NCBI GenBank assembly: GCA_012719815.1
Contig: JAAXZP010000353.1
Coordinates: 1 to 8,290 of the forward strand
Direction: 5' to 3'
Length of the DNA: 8,290 nt
From: Christensenellaceae bacterium
GTDB lineage: Bacteria; Bacillota; Clostridia; Christensenellales; SZUA-584
This document shows positions 1 to 6,730 of this stretch, one piece after another. The position numbers were made by a program, and so were the translations under genes. Each line of letters opens with the position of its first letter. Position 1 is the first letter of the stretch. The notes beneath the pieces were generated by a model. That model was not told the DNA's origin and ran no database searches. It saw only the letters and a list, made by a program, of their open reading frames with translations.

Positions 1-46
1 CATATATAAACACATAACTCATATATTATATATCATTATATATTCA
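1..46. other. AT-rich low-complexity tail downstream of the HlyC-type gene
   Basis: This stretch is almost entirely A and T, with imperfect repeats of an ATATAT(A)ATGA-like unit when read on the minus strand just after the stop of the HlyC-type gene. I see no GC-rich stem followed by a T run, so there is no recognisable intrinsic terminator here. The base composition contrasts sharply with the GC-rich coding sequence beside it. Confidence 0.4.
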
Positions 47-558
47 TTATTGCTTGTCTTCATCCGGCTGAGCCGTCTTTTTGACGAATTCCGCCCATTC
101 CACTCGATGGTCTGCCAGCTCTTCCACGCGGATGTGCAGCCCCGCGATGTCCACCGCGGGGTGAGCGCCGTCTTCCGGTATGCTGGTCAGCCGCGAATAG
201 ATGAGCCCGCCCAGCGTATCGTAATCGCCCTCGGGCAGATCAAAGCCCACCGCTTCGGACAGCGACGCCAAATCCGTGGAGCCGCGCGCGCGCCAGCGCC
301 CGCCCCCGAGCGGCACGATGTCCGGCCCTTCGTCGTCGTGCTCGTCCTCAATATCGCCGACGATCTCCTCCAGCAGATCTTCCAACGTGACGACGCCGCT
401 GGTGCCGCCGTATTCGTCCACGACTATTGCCATGTGCGGTTTGTTGAGCTTCATCTCGCGCAGCAGTATGTCGGCAGGCACCGTTTCGGGCACGAGGTAT
501 GCGGGCCGCAGCAAATCCTTAAGCGATACCGGCTTTTTGTCGCGCAGGTTTTTAAAGT

Positions 559-587
559 AGTCGCGCACATGCAGAACGCCCACGACT
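559..587 (-). other. Hairpin just downstream of the UGA (SECIS-like position)
   Basis: In the transcript, AGUCGUG (587-581) can pair with CGCGACU (565-559): seven pairs, one of them G-U. The stem begins 18 nt after the UGA and the 15-nt loop begins with GG, 25 nt after it. This falls within the spacing seen for bacterial SECIS elements, but hairpins of this size are common by chance in GC-rich coding sequence. I do not see a close match to a known SECIS loop. Confidence 0.25.
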
Positions 588-604
588 TCGTCCATGTCCT
601 CGCC

Positions 605-607
605 TCA
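605..607 (-). other. In-frame UGA codon in CBS1 of the HlyC-type gene (stop or recoded)
   Basis: The minus-strand reading is RYPV, TGA, GEDMDEVVGVLHVRD, and family homology continues uninterrupted in the same frame. In relatives this column is usually Tyr or Cys, so TGC to TGA is the smallest change. UGA is used as an ordinary stop elsewhere in the window (for example at 3633-3635 and 5411-5413), so genome-wide UGA reassignment is not suggested. What remains is a nonsense mutation, a base-call error or selenocysteine insertion. Confidence 0.8.
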
Positions 608-1475
608 TACCGGATAGCGCGAATGGTTGGTGGAAAATATCGTCTCCTCCCATTTCTCGGGCGGGTCTTCCAGCCAGAGCACCTCAAGGTCGGTGCGCGG
701 CGTCATCAGCTCCACTGCGGTCTTTTCCGACAGTTCCAGCACATTGTCGATCATCTCCCCTTCCTCGCGGGCGATGGCGCCTTTTTCCTCGCCCAAATCA
801 ACCATGATGCGGATTTCTTCCTCCGTCACCTGGTTTTCCTCGGCCTGCGGGTTGATACGCAACAGGCGCAGCAAGCCGTTGGTGGACGCGGTGAGCAGCC
901 AGACTAAAGGCGTGGCTATCTTGGAAAAGAAATAGATGACGTGCGCCACGGCCAGCGCGATGGGCTCCGGCTTTTTCATCGCGATGCGCTTGGGCACCAG
1001 TTCCCCCAGCACCAGCGTGAAGTACGACAGTATCAGCGTGATGGCAATGAGTATCAGGGTGTGCAGCGCGCCCGGGTCCATTCTGGCCCCGGCACTGGCC
1101 AGCGCCGCCGTGATTCTGTCCGCAAAGTTTTCCGCCGCGAACGCGCTGCCCAGAAAACCCGCCAGCGTGATGCCCACCTGGATAGTGGCGAGAAACCGCG
1201 CGGGCTGCTTTACCAGCCTGGCGAGCGCCACCGCGCGTTTTTCCCCGGATTCGGCCATGCGCCGCAGTTTCGCGTCGTTGATCGCGATGATGGCGATTTC
1301 GCTGCAGGAAAAGAACGCGTTGATCAGTATCAGTATAAGCTGAAGCAGTATCTGCCAAACAAGCGGATCGTTCAAATGGTTCTCCCCTTATCACGTCAGC
1401 AGCAAGCCTGCCGTTTTGGCTGCGGGCCGATGGCTTCGCAGCATTCTCCTCCGACATCATATCAACATATTCCAG

Positions 1476-1481
1476 ATTATA
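1476..1481 (-). promoter_or_regulatory. Candidate -10 box for the HlyC-type gene
   Basis: A perfect TATAAT on the minus strand lies about 100 bases before the TTG start. At 17-bp spacing the -35 would be TTATGC, a weak match. The leader also holds a possible 17-codon reading frame (ATG at 1447-1449, ending at a TGA next to the gene's Shine-Dalgarno), but its own ribosome binding site is spaced too closely to be convincing. Confidence 0.4.
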
Positions 1482-1513
1482 CCTCAAAGCAGCCCGCTGC
1501 ATAACCAAGCACC

Positions 1514-2391
1514 CTACTTAAAATAGTTTACAAAACCCTGGGCGAGACCATCCAAGATTTTGTCCTGGTAGTCGTTGGTAACAAGCAGCCAGTCCTCCCG
1601 CTCGTTAGTCATGTAGCCTATTTCGACGGTGCACACCGGCACGGCCGACCAGGTAAAGCCTGTCTGGTCCGACCGGAGCGCCACGCCGTTTTTCTTCGTC
1701 CCGGTAGCGGCAACCACAGGGGCAAGCAGCGCATTTGCCAGTTCCAGGCTGGCAACCTGCGCACTGGCGTCCGTCGTGTTCATCGTGCCCCGCGCAGGCG
1801 CCAGCATGCTGACGCCGTGCACAGCCGGGTTGTCGTTACCGTCCGCATGGATGCGCAGCCTGCAGTCCACCATCGCTGCGTTCATCATCTGCGCTCGCTC
1901 AGCGTTGGAGATATCCACATCCAACCTGTAGGCTTACCACGTATTCCGGCACGCGCGTATACCCCCCTGTGTGCCGCCGGACGCTTTCCTTATCATCACG
2001 CTGCTGCCCGGCGTATTGGGCTCCAGAGAGTCGTTTCCTTCAGCCTGATGACCGGGGTCAAGGCCGATGACATACCCTTTCAGCGGCGGAGAGCCGGAAC
2101 CGGAGATGCGCAGGATATTAAAAGGCGCATCCAAACATAATCGTTGACGGTGAGCGCGCCGCTGCCGTCCATATCCGCCGCGCTCAGGCCGGCGCCCGCC
2201 AGCGTCATTTTGCCCAGCAGGTGCAGGCGCAGCAGCGTATAATCCGCAGCAGACACCGCGCCGTCGCCGTCGACGTCGCCCGCCAACGCCGCCTGCGCGG
2301 AGCTGGCCGGCAGGCAGGGCAATGCCAGCATGACGCACAGCGCTGTCACTAGCGTTCTTATGCTCCATAGAATAAGCTTTTTTAGCTGCAT
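1514..2391 (-). pseudogene. Secreted dockerin-containing N-acetylmuramoyl-L-alanine amidase (Amidase_3), frame-disrupted
   Basis: The start at ATG 2389-2391 has AAAGGA just upstream. Residues 1 to about 34 are a signal peptide (KK, hydrophobic core, then ASSAQA). A type I dockerin follows, with two Ca2+-binding repeats, DVDGDGAVSAADY and DMDGSGALTVNDY. The frame then changes near 2113-2125, at a TTTT run, into an Amidase_3 domain: YVIGLDPGHQ (first zinc His), KASGGTQG, then after a second change at the C6 run (1962-1967) YTRVPEYVVSLQ (zinc Glu in PEY). The original frame resumes as DVDISNAERAQ, RIHADG (zinc His) and TVEIGYMTNEREDWLL (catalytic Glu). Roughly 20 residues normally found between the PEY helix and DVDISN are absent, so a deletion also seems to have occurred near 1925-1945. 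The intact enzyme would cleave the MurNAc-L-Ala bond outside the cell. A TACAAT box at 2433-2438 (-) may be its -10. It is probably a pseudogene; clustered sequencing errors are the alternative. Confidence 0.8.
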
Positions 2392-2402
2392 TTTTCCTTT
2401 GC

Positions 2403-2424
2403 TGGTATTATTCTCTCAATACCA
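2403..2424. repeat. 7-bp inverted repeat in the leader of the dockerin-amidase gene
   Basis: TGGTATT (2403-2409) and AATACCA (2418-2424) are a perfect inverted repeat with an 8-base spacer. It lies between a candidate -10 box (TACAAT, minus strand, 2433-2438) and the amidase start. It could be an operator or a small leader hairpin; there is no T run to make it a terminator. Confidence 0.3.
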
Positions 2425-2491
2425 ATACAGCTATTGTATCAGGCATTAGCTTATTATTCCATAAAATCCTGCGGACAGCAGCTTGAAAAGC

Positions 2492-2520
2492 TTGTGATAA
2501 AGGCGACTAAAATGTATAAT
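2492..2520 (+). promoter_or_regulatory. Sigma-A promoter for the DUF362 gene
   Basis: TTGTGA (2492-2497) and TATAAT (2515-2520) are separated by exactly 17 bases, and the -10 is a perfect consensus. Transcription would begin near 2527, about 25 bases before the start codon. A short dyad (AGCTT, GAA, AAGCT) abuts the -35 box and might bind a regulator. Confidence 0.75.
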
Positions 2521-2552
2521 TGAAAAACACTATTGAAAACGGGAGGATGAAT

Positions 2553-3635
2553 ATGGCTTCTGAGGTGTTGTTCGCATCAGTTCGGTTCAACGGATACGAC
2601 CCTGAGGAAACGCTGCCGCGCCGCTTCGCACGGCTGATTGACGAGATGGATATCAAGGACGCCGTTGCCGACAAATGGACCGCCGTCAAAATGCACCTGG
2701 GCCGCGAGATCGGCTACACGACGATTCATCCGCTGTTTGTCAAAATACTGATCGACAAGCTCAAGGAGTACGGCGCCAAGCCGTTTATCACCGACCAGAC
2801 CACGCAGGGGGCGCGCGTGCGCGGCTATACCGAGGAGTTTCTGGGCGTGCCCATCGTGCCGGTGTGCGGCGTGATGGACAAATACTTCTACGAGAAGCAC
2901 GTCGATTTCCGCACGCTTCAGAACGTGGACATCGGCGGGTACATCCACGACGCCGAGGCGCTGATCGACCTCTCGCACGTAAAAGGCCACGGCTCGTGCG
3001 GCTACGGCGGCGCGTGCAAGAACATCGCGATGGGCTGCGTTACCGACCGGACGCGCAACCAGATCCACTCGCTGGAGGGAGGCCTTGTCTGGAACGAGAG
3101 CGCCTGCAGCCACTGCAGGGCGTGCATCACCAGCTGCAACCATGACGCCAACAGTTTTACCGACGACGGGCGCTATGAGGTGTCCTACCACAACTGCACC
3201 ACCTGCCAGCACTGCGTCAAGGTGTGCCCCACCGGCGCTCTGTCGCTGGACGACCACAACTACACCGATTTTCAGGAAGGCATGGCGCTGGCAACCAAAA
3301 CGGTGCTGGCTACGTTTGAGCCCGGCCGGGTGTTCTACATCAACTTCCTGACCAACATCACCGTGATCTGCGACTGCTGGGGCATCTCCACCCCTTCGGT
3401 GGTGCCCGATATCGGCGTGATGGCCTCGCGGGACCTGGTAGCGGTGGAGCGCGCCTGTCTCGACGCCATCAAGGTGGAAAATTACATTCCGGACAGCGCG
3501 CCCGAATGGACGGAACCGGGCGAATCCGGCCATCTGTTTGAGCGCATCCACGGCAAAAACCCGTTCATACAGCTGGAAAAGCTGGAACAATACGGGCTGG
3601 GAACCCAGGATTATGAAATCGTCCCTGTGAAATGA
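2553..3635 (+). CDS. DUF362 domain protein with two [4Fe-4S] ferredoxin-type clusters
   Basis: This is an intact 360-residue cytoplasmic iron-sulfur protein without signal peptide or membrane segment. I chose ATG 2553 because GGGAGG (2541-2546) lies six bases upstream; the ATG at 2547 is too close to that site. The DUF362 part surrounds HVKGHGSCGYGGACKNIAMGC, the family's KGHG...GGA.KN..MGC signature near residues 142-162. Two ferredoxin motifs follow: CSHCRACITSC (Cys 185, 188, 191, 195) and CTTCQHCVKVCP (Cys 215, 218, 221, 225). The first lacks the usual Pro after the fourth Cys. Extra Cys at 149, 155, 162, 273 and 275 may serve other metal or redox sites. The family occurs widely in Clostridia and archaea; its reaction is poorly defined, so electron transfer is inference. 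It appears monocistronic, with its own promoter and the next gene's promoter starting about 30 bases after its stop. Confidence 0.88.
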   Translation: MASEVLFASVRFNGYDPEETLPRRFARLIDEMDIKDAVADKWTAVKMHLGREIGYTTIHPLFVKILIDKLKEYGAKPFITDQTTQGARVRGYTEEFLGVPIVPVCGVMDKYFYEKHVDFRTLQNVDIGGYIHDAEALIDLSHVKGHGSCGYGGACKNIAMGCVTDRTRNQIHSLEGGLVWNESACSHCRACITSCNHDANSFTDDGRYEVSYHNCTTCQHCVKVCPTGALSLDDHNYTDFQEGMALATKTVLATFEPGRVFYINFLTNITVICDCWGISTPSVVPDIGVMASRDLVAVERACLDAIKVENYIPDSAPEWTEPGESGHLFERIHGKNPFIQLEKLEQYGLGTQDYEIVPVK

Positions 3636-3667
3636 GCCGGCCCTCCGGCATAAATGTTACAAAAGTG

Positions 3668-3696
3668 TTGCGCTTTTACTTCTTTTTTGATATAAT
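3668..3696 (+). promoter_or_regulatory. Sigma-A promoter for the NlpC/P60 hydrolase gene
   Basis: TTGCGC (3668-3673) and TATAAT (3691-3696) are spaced 17 bases apart, with a T-rich spacer. The predicted start near 3703 gives an untranslated leader of about 90 bases before the ATG at 3795. Confidence 0.75.
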
Positions 3697-3718
3697 TTGA
3701 GCATCCCAAATGACAAAG

Positions 3719-3777
3719 CGGCCGTTTTGGCCGGTTCTCCCAGCAGCAGCCGGAACGCACTTGTACCCGCCGGCTGC
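3719..3777 (+). promoter_or_regulatory. Two leader hairpins upstream of the NlpC/P60 gene
   Basis: The leader can fold CGGCC (3719-3723) with GGCCG (3729-3733), and GCAGCCGG (3746-3753) with CCGGCTGC (3770-3777), the latter a perfect eight-base stem with a 16-base loop. The second stem ends shortly before the ribosome binding site (AAGAAGGAA, 3780-3788). I do not recognise a riboswitch class: it is too short for the ydaO (c-di-AMP) type and lacks T-box landmarks. It may affect translation or mRNA stability. Confidence 0.35.
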
Positions 3778-3794
3778 GGAAGAAGGAATCACGA

Positions 3795-5413
3795 ATGAAA
3801 AGATTATTCAAAGACATAGGTAGGTTATTCCGCAATATCGGCGATTCGGTGCGCAGCCTGTTTGCGCGCCGGCCCGCCAGGCGCATGCCTGCGATCACCA
3901 GAGTGTCGTCTTACTCTCCCTCCATCTCTCATCGTTCGGCCGCGTCTTCGCGCCGGGCTTATCGTCACCGGCGCGTGCGCGTGCGCGACAGGCGGCGTTT
4001 CGCGTTAATTATAGCGGCTGCGGTCGTGGTGGGCGCGCTGGCGGTGGCTTTGCCGCTGCTGCTGACCGGCAAGAAGGAAGAAGTGGCATCCGCCCCGGGC
4101 GCTGAATTGCCGCTCCTGCCCGTAAATGCGGAGCATGTCGCCGCTTCGCTGACGCTGGCCCTGCCGCCCTATGCTGAGCTCTCCTCAGCGAAGGCGTCTC
4201 CGCAGACGTGGTGGCGGACGTCCAAGCTCGCCTGATGGAGCTGGGCTACATGGACGAGGACGATCCGGACGGCAATTTCTCCGAATCCACCCGCATCGCG
4301 GTGGAACATTTCCAGCAGCAGGCCGGCCTGCCGGTGACGGGCACTGTGGATAAGGCGACGCTTGATGCGCTCAATTCCCCCGACGCTCAGGAATACACCA
4401 TCGCCATCGGTACCGAAAACGACGATGTGCGGGATATACAGGAACGTCTGTACGAACTGGGCTACATCTCCAAAGTGACGGGCTATTTCGGTGATGATAC
4501 CGAGCGGGCCGTCAAAAAGTTCCAGAAGCTGAACGATCTTCCGGAAGACGGCAAAGTGACCAAGGCCGTGCGCGAGATGCTGTATTCCGAGGACGCGGTA
4601 TCCAATGCGTTTTCCTACGGCGACGAGAGCCCCGAAATTCTGACTTTCCAGCAGCGGCTTAAGGATCTGGGGTATCTCACTACCACGCCGGACGGCAAAT
4701 TCGGCCCGGATACCAGAGCCGCAGTGAAGCGCTTCCAGGAGAACAGCGGCCTGGTGGCGGACGGTTATATCGGGCCGGCCACCAAAGCGGCGCTGATGTC
4801 CAAGGACGCCCAGGGCAACGCGCTCTCCATCGGCGCGGAAGGCGCGGACGTGGAAAAGGTGCAGCAGTTGCTGAAAAAGCTGGGCTACATGTCCAAGGTG
4901 ACAGGCTATTTCGGCTCCACCACCGATAGCGCTGTGCGCAGCTTCCAGCACAACAACGGTCTGAAAGTGGACGGCAAGGTGGGCAAAAAGACGATGGCGC
5001 TGCTGACGTCCGGCAAGGCCAAAAAGTCAACCGGCGTCAACATCACCGGCGCCAACGCTTCCTCGTTCGTCGAAGTGGCCAAGTCCAAGCTGGGCTGCAG
5101 ATACGTGCGCGGCGCGAAAGGCCCCGACAAGTTCGACTGCTCCGGCTTCGTGTACTGGTGCCTGAATAAGGTGGGCGTCAAGCAGGGCTACATGACGTCC
5201 CACGGCTGGGCGAAATCCAACAAGTACACCAAGATCAAGAACATCAAGGACTTAAAGAAAGGCGACATCATCGTATTCAAGGGGCACGTGGGCATCATCG
5301 CCGGCGGCGGCATGATGATCGACGCGTCGTCCAGCAACGGCAAGGTGGTAAGGCGCTCTTACACCTCCAACTGGTGCAAGCGCATGTTCATCTGCGGGTT
5401 CCGCGTGTTCTGA
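3795..5413 (+). pseudogene. Membrane-anchored peptidoglycan hydrolase: four PG-binding repeats plus NlpC/P60, split by a frameshift
   Basis: The start at ATG 3795 has AAGAAGGAA upstream. The first part (3795 to about 4180) encodes an Arg-rich N-terminus of about 70 residues, a membrane helix (ALIIAAAVVVGALAVALPLLL) and a short linker. The frame breaks near 4176-4186 in CTCTCCTC; that frame stops at 4233-4235, while coding continues at least from GCT 4178 in another frame to TGA 5411-5413. The total length is 3n+2, which fits the loss of one base. The second part has four PG_binding_1 repeats (each with LxxLGY, FG..T..AV..FQ and DG..G..T) and a C-terminal NlpC/P60 peptidase: Cys in FDCSGF (5138-5140) and His in KGHVGI (5285-5287). 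The third catalytic position, 12 residues after that His, is Asp (MIDASSS, 5321-5323) where His, Asn or Gln is usual. NlpC/P60 enzymes cleave peptide stems such as D-Glu-meso-DAP. The split would uncouple anchor from enzyme; a GTG at 4208 could start the second part but lacks a good ribosome binding site. Confidence 0.85.
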
Positions 5414-5426
5414 CGAAGGGTTTGCT

Positions 5427-5464
5427 AAAAGGCGTACCGCTAACCGGCGTGCACGCCTTTTTTT
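5427..5464 (+). terminator. Rho-independent terminator after the NlpC/P60 gene
   Basis: AAAAGGCGT (5427-5435) pairs with ACGCC plus the start of a seven-T run (5453-5464). The stem lies 14 bases after the stop codon and separates the gene from the convergent acetyltransferase gene. Confidence 0.8.
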
Positions 5465-5477
5465 AATGTTCCCGGCA

Positions 5478-5510
5478 TTATTAAAGGGAAGCCGTCTTGA
5501 CTTCCCCTTG
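5478..5510 (-). terminator. Probable terminator after the acetyltransferase gene
   Basis: On the minus strand GGGAAG (5506-5501) pairs with CTTCCC (5491-5486) around a 9-base loop, followed by a short TTTAAT tract. It lies about 20 bases beyond the stop of the minus-strand gene, in the convergent gap. The T tract is short, so efficiency may be modest. Confidence 0.5.
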
Positions 5511-5526
5511 ATATTTCATAGGCTGG

Positions 5527-6579
5527 TTAATCGTAGAACACATAGTTATGATACACCTGCCCGCCGAGGGCACGCTTATACTCCATGCCGTTTTCCCCGC
5601 CCTGAGACAGGTCCAGTTCCCTGATGTCCATCGTGCCCGCCCTGTTCTGCTCAATCGCATAGCGCATGAGTTCGCTGACCATCAAATATCCGGGGCTGCA
5701 CCAGGCGAATTTGGTGTTGATTTTCATCCGCTCGATCATCAGGCGCTTGTCCTTAAATATCAGACCGCTGAGAAAGCAGGCAATTTCGTCGCCAATATGC
5801 ATCACCACATGGAAATTGCCGTCCTTCCGGCACATCCAGCGCGTCATCTGGTCGCGCATCAAATAAGCCCTGAGCGCCCATATGACGGGCCTGCGCAGCA
5901 GCCCCAGGTTGAAGCGATTTTTGACCAGAAAACGGTCGGCATACACCCACATAAACTGGCGGCATAAAGAGCGGCTTAATTCTTCGCCATAAATATAGCG
6001 GAAAGAGCAGTCAAGATTGCTGCGCTCCAAACGGTTGCGATGCTTGACGATGCTCCGCCTGGTCGACCTGCTCAGGCTGTTCCACCACTCGTCGTAATTT
6101 TCGGGGACGGGTATGGAAAAACAGTCGTACTCTTCTATGTGTTTGCCCGCAAAATACTGTTTCAAGTATTGGCAGGTGACCGTCCTTTCCGATATCCTGT
6201 CCAGGAAAAAAGAAGCGTTGCCCAGCTTTTCCCGGATGTAATCCATCAGGAACTTGAAATCGTCGTAGCTCCAGTTAGCATAGATGAAGTCAATCTGATC
6301 GGCGACGGTAAAATGCCCTCTTAAATAGACAATTAGGCGGCCCCGCCTTTTCTTCAATAGCAGCGGCGCGATGGCAACGGCCTCTCCGTCACGGTACAGC
6401 ACCAGGTTCCATTCGCGAACCCCGATCAGGCGAAACAGGTCTTTCTGGTACGGCTTGCCTTTACCGGTGAACGTGTGAAACTCGTACGTCTGAAACGTTG
6501 TTGCCGTGGGGTTCCCGTCATAAAAGCTGTGCCAAATCGCAGGGAGCTCATCCCATCTTTTTTCGACTACTTCTCTCAT
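5527..6579 (-). CDS. GNAT-superfamily acetyltransferase, CelD/BcsL type (Acetyltransf_6)
   Basis: This is an intact 350-residue soluble protein. I chose ATG 6577-6579 because GGAGG lies five bases upstream; an in-frame TTG twelve bases earlier overlaps that site. The fold resembles the tandem-GNAT CelD/BcsL group: an N-terminal half with TTFQTYEF and VADQIDFIYANW, a central basic helix SLSRSTRRSIVKHRNRLER typical of this group, and a C-terminal GNAT core with GDEIACFLSGLIFKDK, SPGYLMVSELMRYAIEQ and DLSQGGENGMEYKRALGG. Members modify cell-surface polysaccharides or resemble the FemAB peptide-adding enzymes; substrate and acyl donor cannot be read from sequence. There are no partner polysaccharide genes in the window, and it appears to be a single-gene unit. 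Its codons look more AT-rich than those of its neighbours, which might hint at acquisition, but I did not compute this. A TCGGA/TCCGA dyad (6600-6613) lies just upstream. Confidence 0.75.
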   Translation of the reverse strand: MREVVEKRWDELPAIWHSFYDGNPTATTFQTYEFHTFTGKGKPYQKDLFRLIGVREWNLVLYRDGEAVAIAPLLLKKRRGRLIVYLRGHFTVADQIDFIYANWSYDDFKFLMDYIREKLGNASFFLDRISERTVTCQYLKQYFAGKHIEEYDCFSIPVPENYDEWWNSLSRSTRRSIVKHRNRLERSNLDCSFRYIYGEELSRSLCRQFMWVYADRFLVKNRFNLGLLRRPVIWALRAYLMRDQMTRWMCRKDGNFHVVMHIGDEIACFLSGLIFKDKRLMIERMKINTKFAWCSPGYLMVSELMRYAIEQNRAGTMDIRELDLSQGGENGMEYKRALGGQVYHNYVFYD

Positions 6580-6599
6580 GCTTTCCTCCAATACATATA

Positions 6600-6613
6600 T
6601 CGGAACAATCCGA
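6600..6613. repeat. Short dyad upstream of the acetyltransferase gene
   Basis: TCGGA (6600-6604) and TCCGA (6609-6613) form a perfect 5-bp inverted repeat with a 4-base loop, about 20 bases before the start codon. It could be a small operator or leader hairpin; chance is quite possible. I find no convincing -35/-10 pair for this gene. Confidence 0.2.
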
Positions 6614-6710
6614 CATGAGGAACAGCCAAATTATTTAGAATGATATTAAGAATAATCAGAAAGTGCCGACGGGCAGAAAAAAGCGCACCCTTTCAGTCTG
6701 CCGCGCCCAT

Positions 6711-6730
6711 AAAAACCCGCCATCAGGCGG
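6711..6730 (-). terminator. Terminator overlapping the lipoprotein stop codon
   Basis: On the minus strand CCGCC (6730-6726) pairs with GGCGG (6721-6717) around the loop TGAT, followed by GTTTTT (6716-6711). The gene's TGA stop lies in the loop, so coding sequence supplies the 5' arm of the terminator. Confidence 0.7.

Larger units (their letters stand above)
47..1375 (-). pseudogene. CNNM/HlyC-CorC family transporter-like protein interrupted by an in-frame UGA
   Basis: Read through the UGA this is a 442-residue membrane protein of normal length for the HlyC/CorC (CNNM, DUF21) family, which is linked to Mg2+/metal-ion transport. Residues 1-175 form a DUF21 domain with hydrophobic segments near 8-31, 61-81, 104-124 and 140-170 and the family's GELVPKR motif at 124-130. 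A CBS pair follows (about 224-340, including the typical VVDEYGGTSGVVTLEDLLEE stretch), then a CorC_HlyC domain (about 350-430). Translation starts at TTG (1373-1375), preceded by AAGGGGAG at six bases. Codon 257 is TGA (605-607) with the frame unchanged on both sides. It falls between RYPV and GEDMDEVVG, where relatives have Tyr or Cys, so it is a one-base substitution or a recoded codon, not a frameshift. A restart at ATG 593-595, which has GAGG just upstream, is possible. The family call is secure; functionality is not. Confidence 0.85.

Noticed and set aside
605..607. UGA reassigned to an amino acid genome-wide
   Set aside because: Other genes in the window end naturally at TGA with their terminators nearby (for example the NlpC gene at 5411-5413), so UGA acts as stop.
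50..907. A 285-codon open frame on the plus strand
   Set aside because: It is antisense to the HlyC-type gene and reads like frame-shadow sequence without domain motifs.
1398..1449. Small upstream reading frame (17 codons) in the HlyC leader
   Set aside because: The Shine-Dalgarno-like GGAGG is only three bases from its ATG and there is no sign of coding conservation; noted but not called.
2577..3590. A 337-codon open frame on the minus strand
   Set aside because: It lies wholly opposite the well-supported DUF362 gene, its composition (Val/His/Ala-rich) is typical of an antisense frame in GC-rich DNA, and it has no recognisable domain.
3697..3794. T-box or ydaO-type riboswitch in the NlpC leader
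   Set aside because: The leader is too short, and the conserved T-box and ydaO landmarks are absent.
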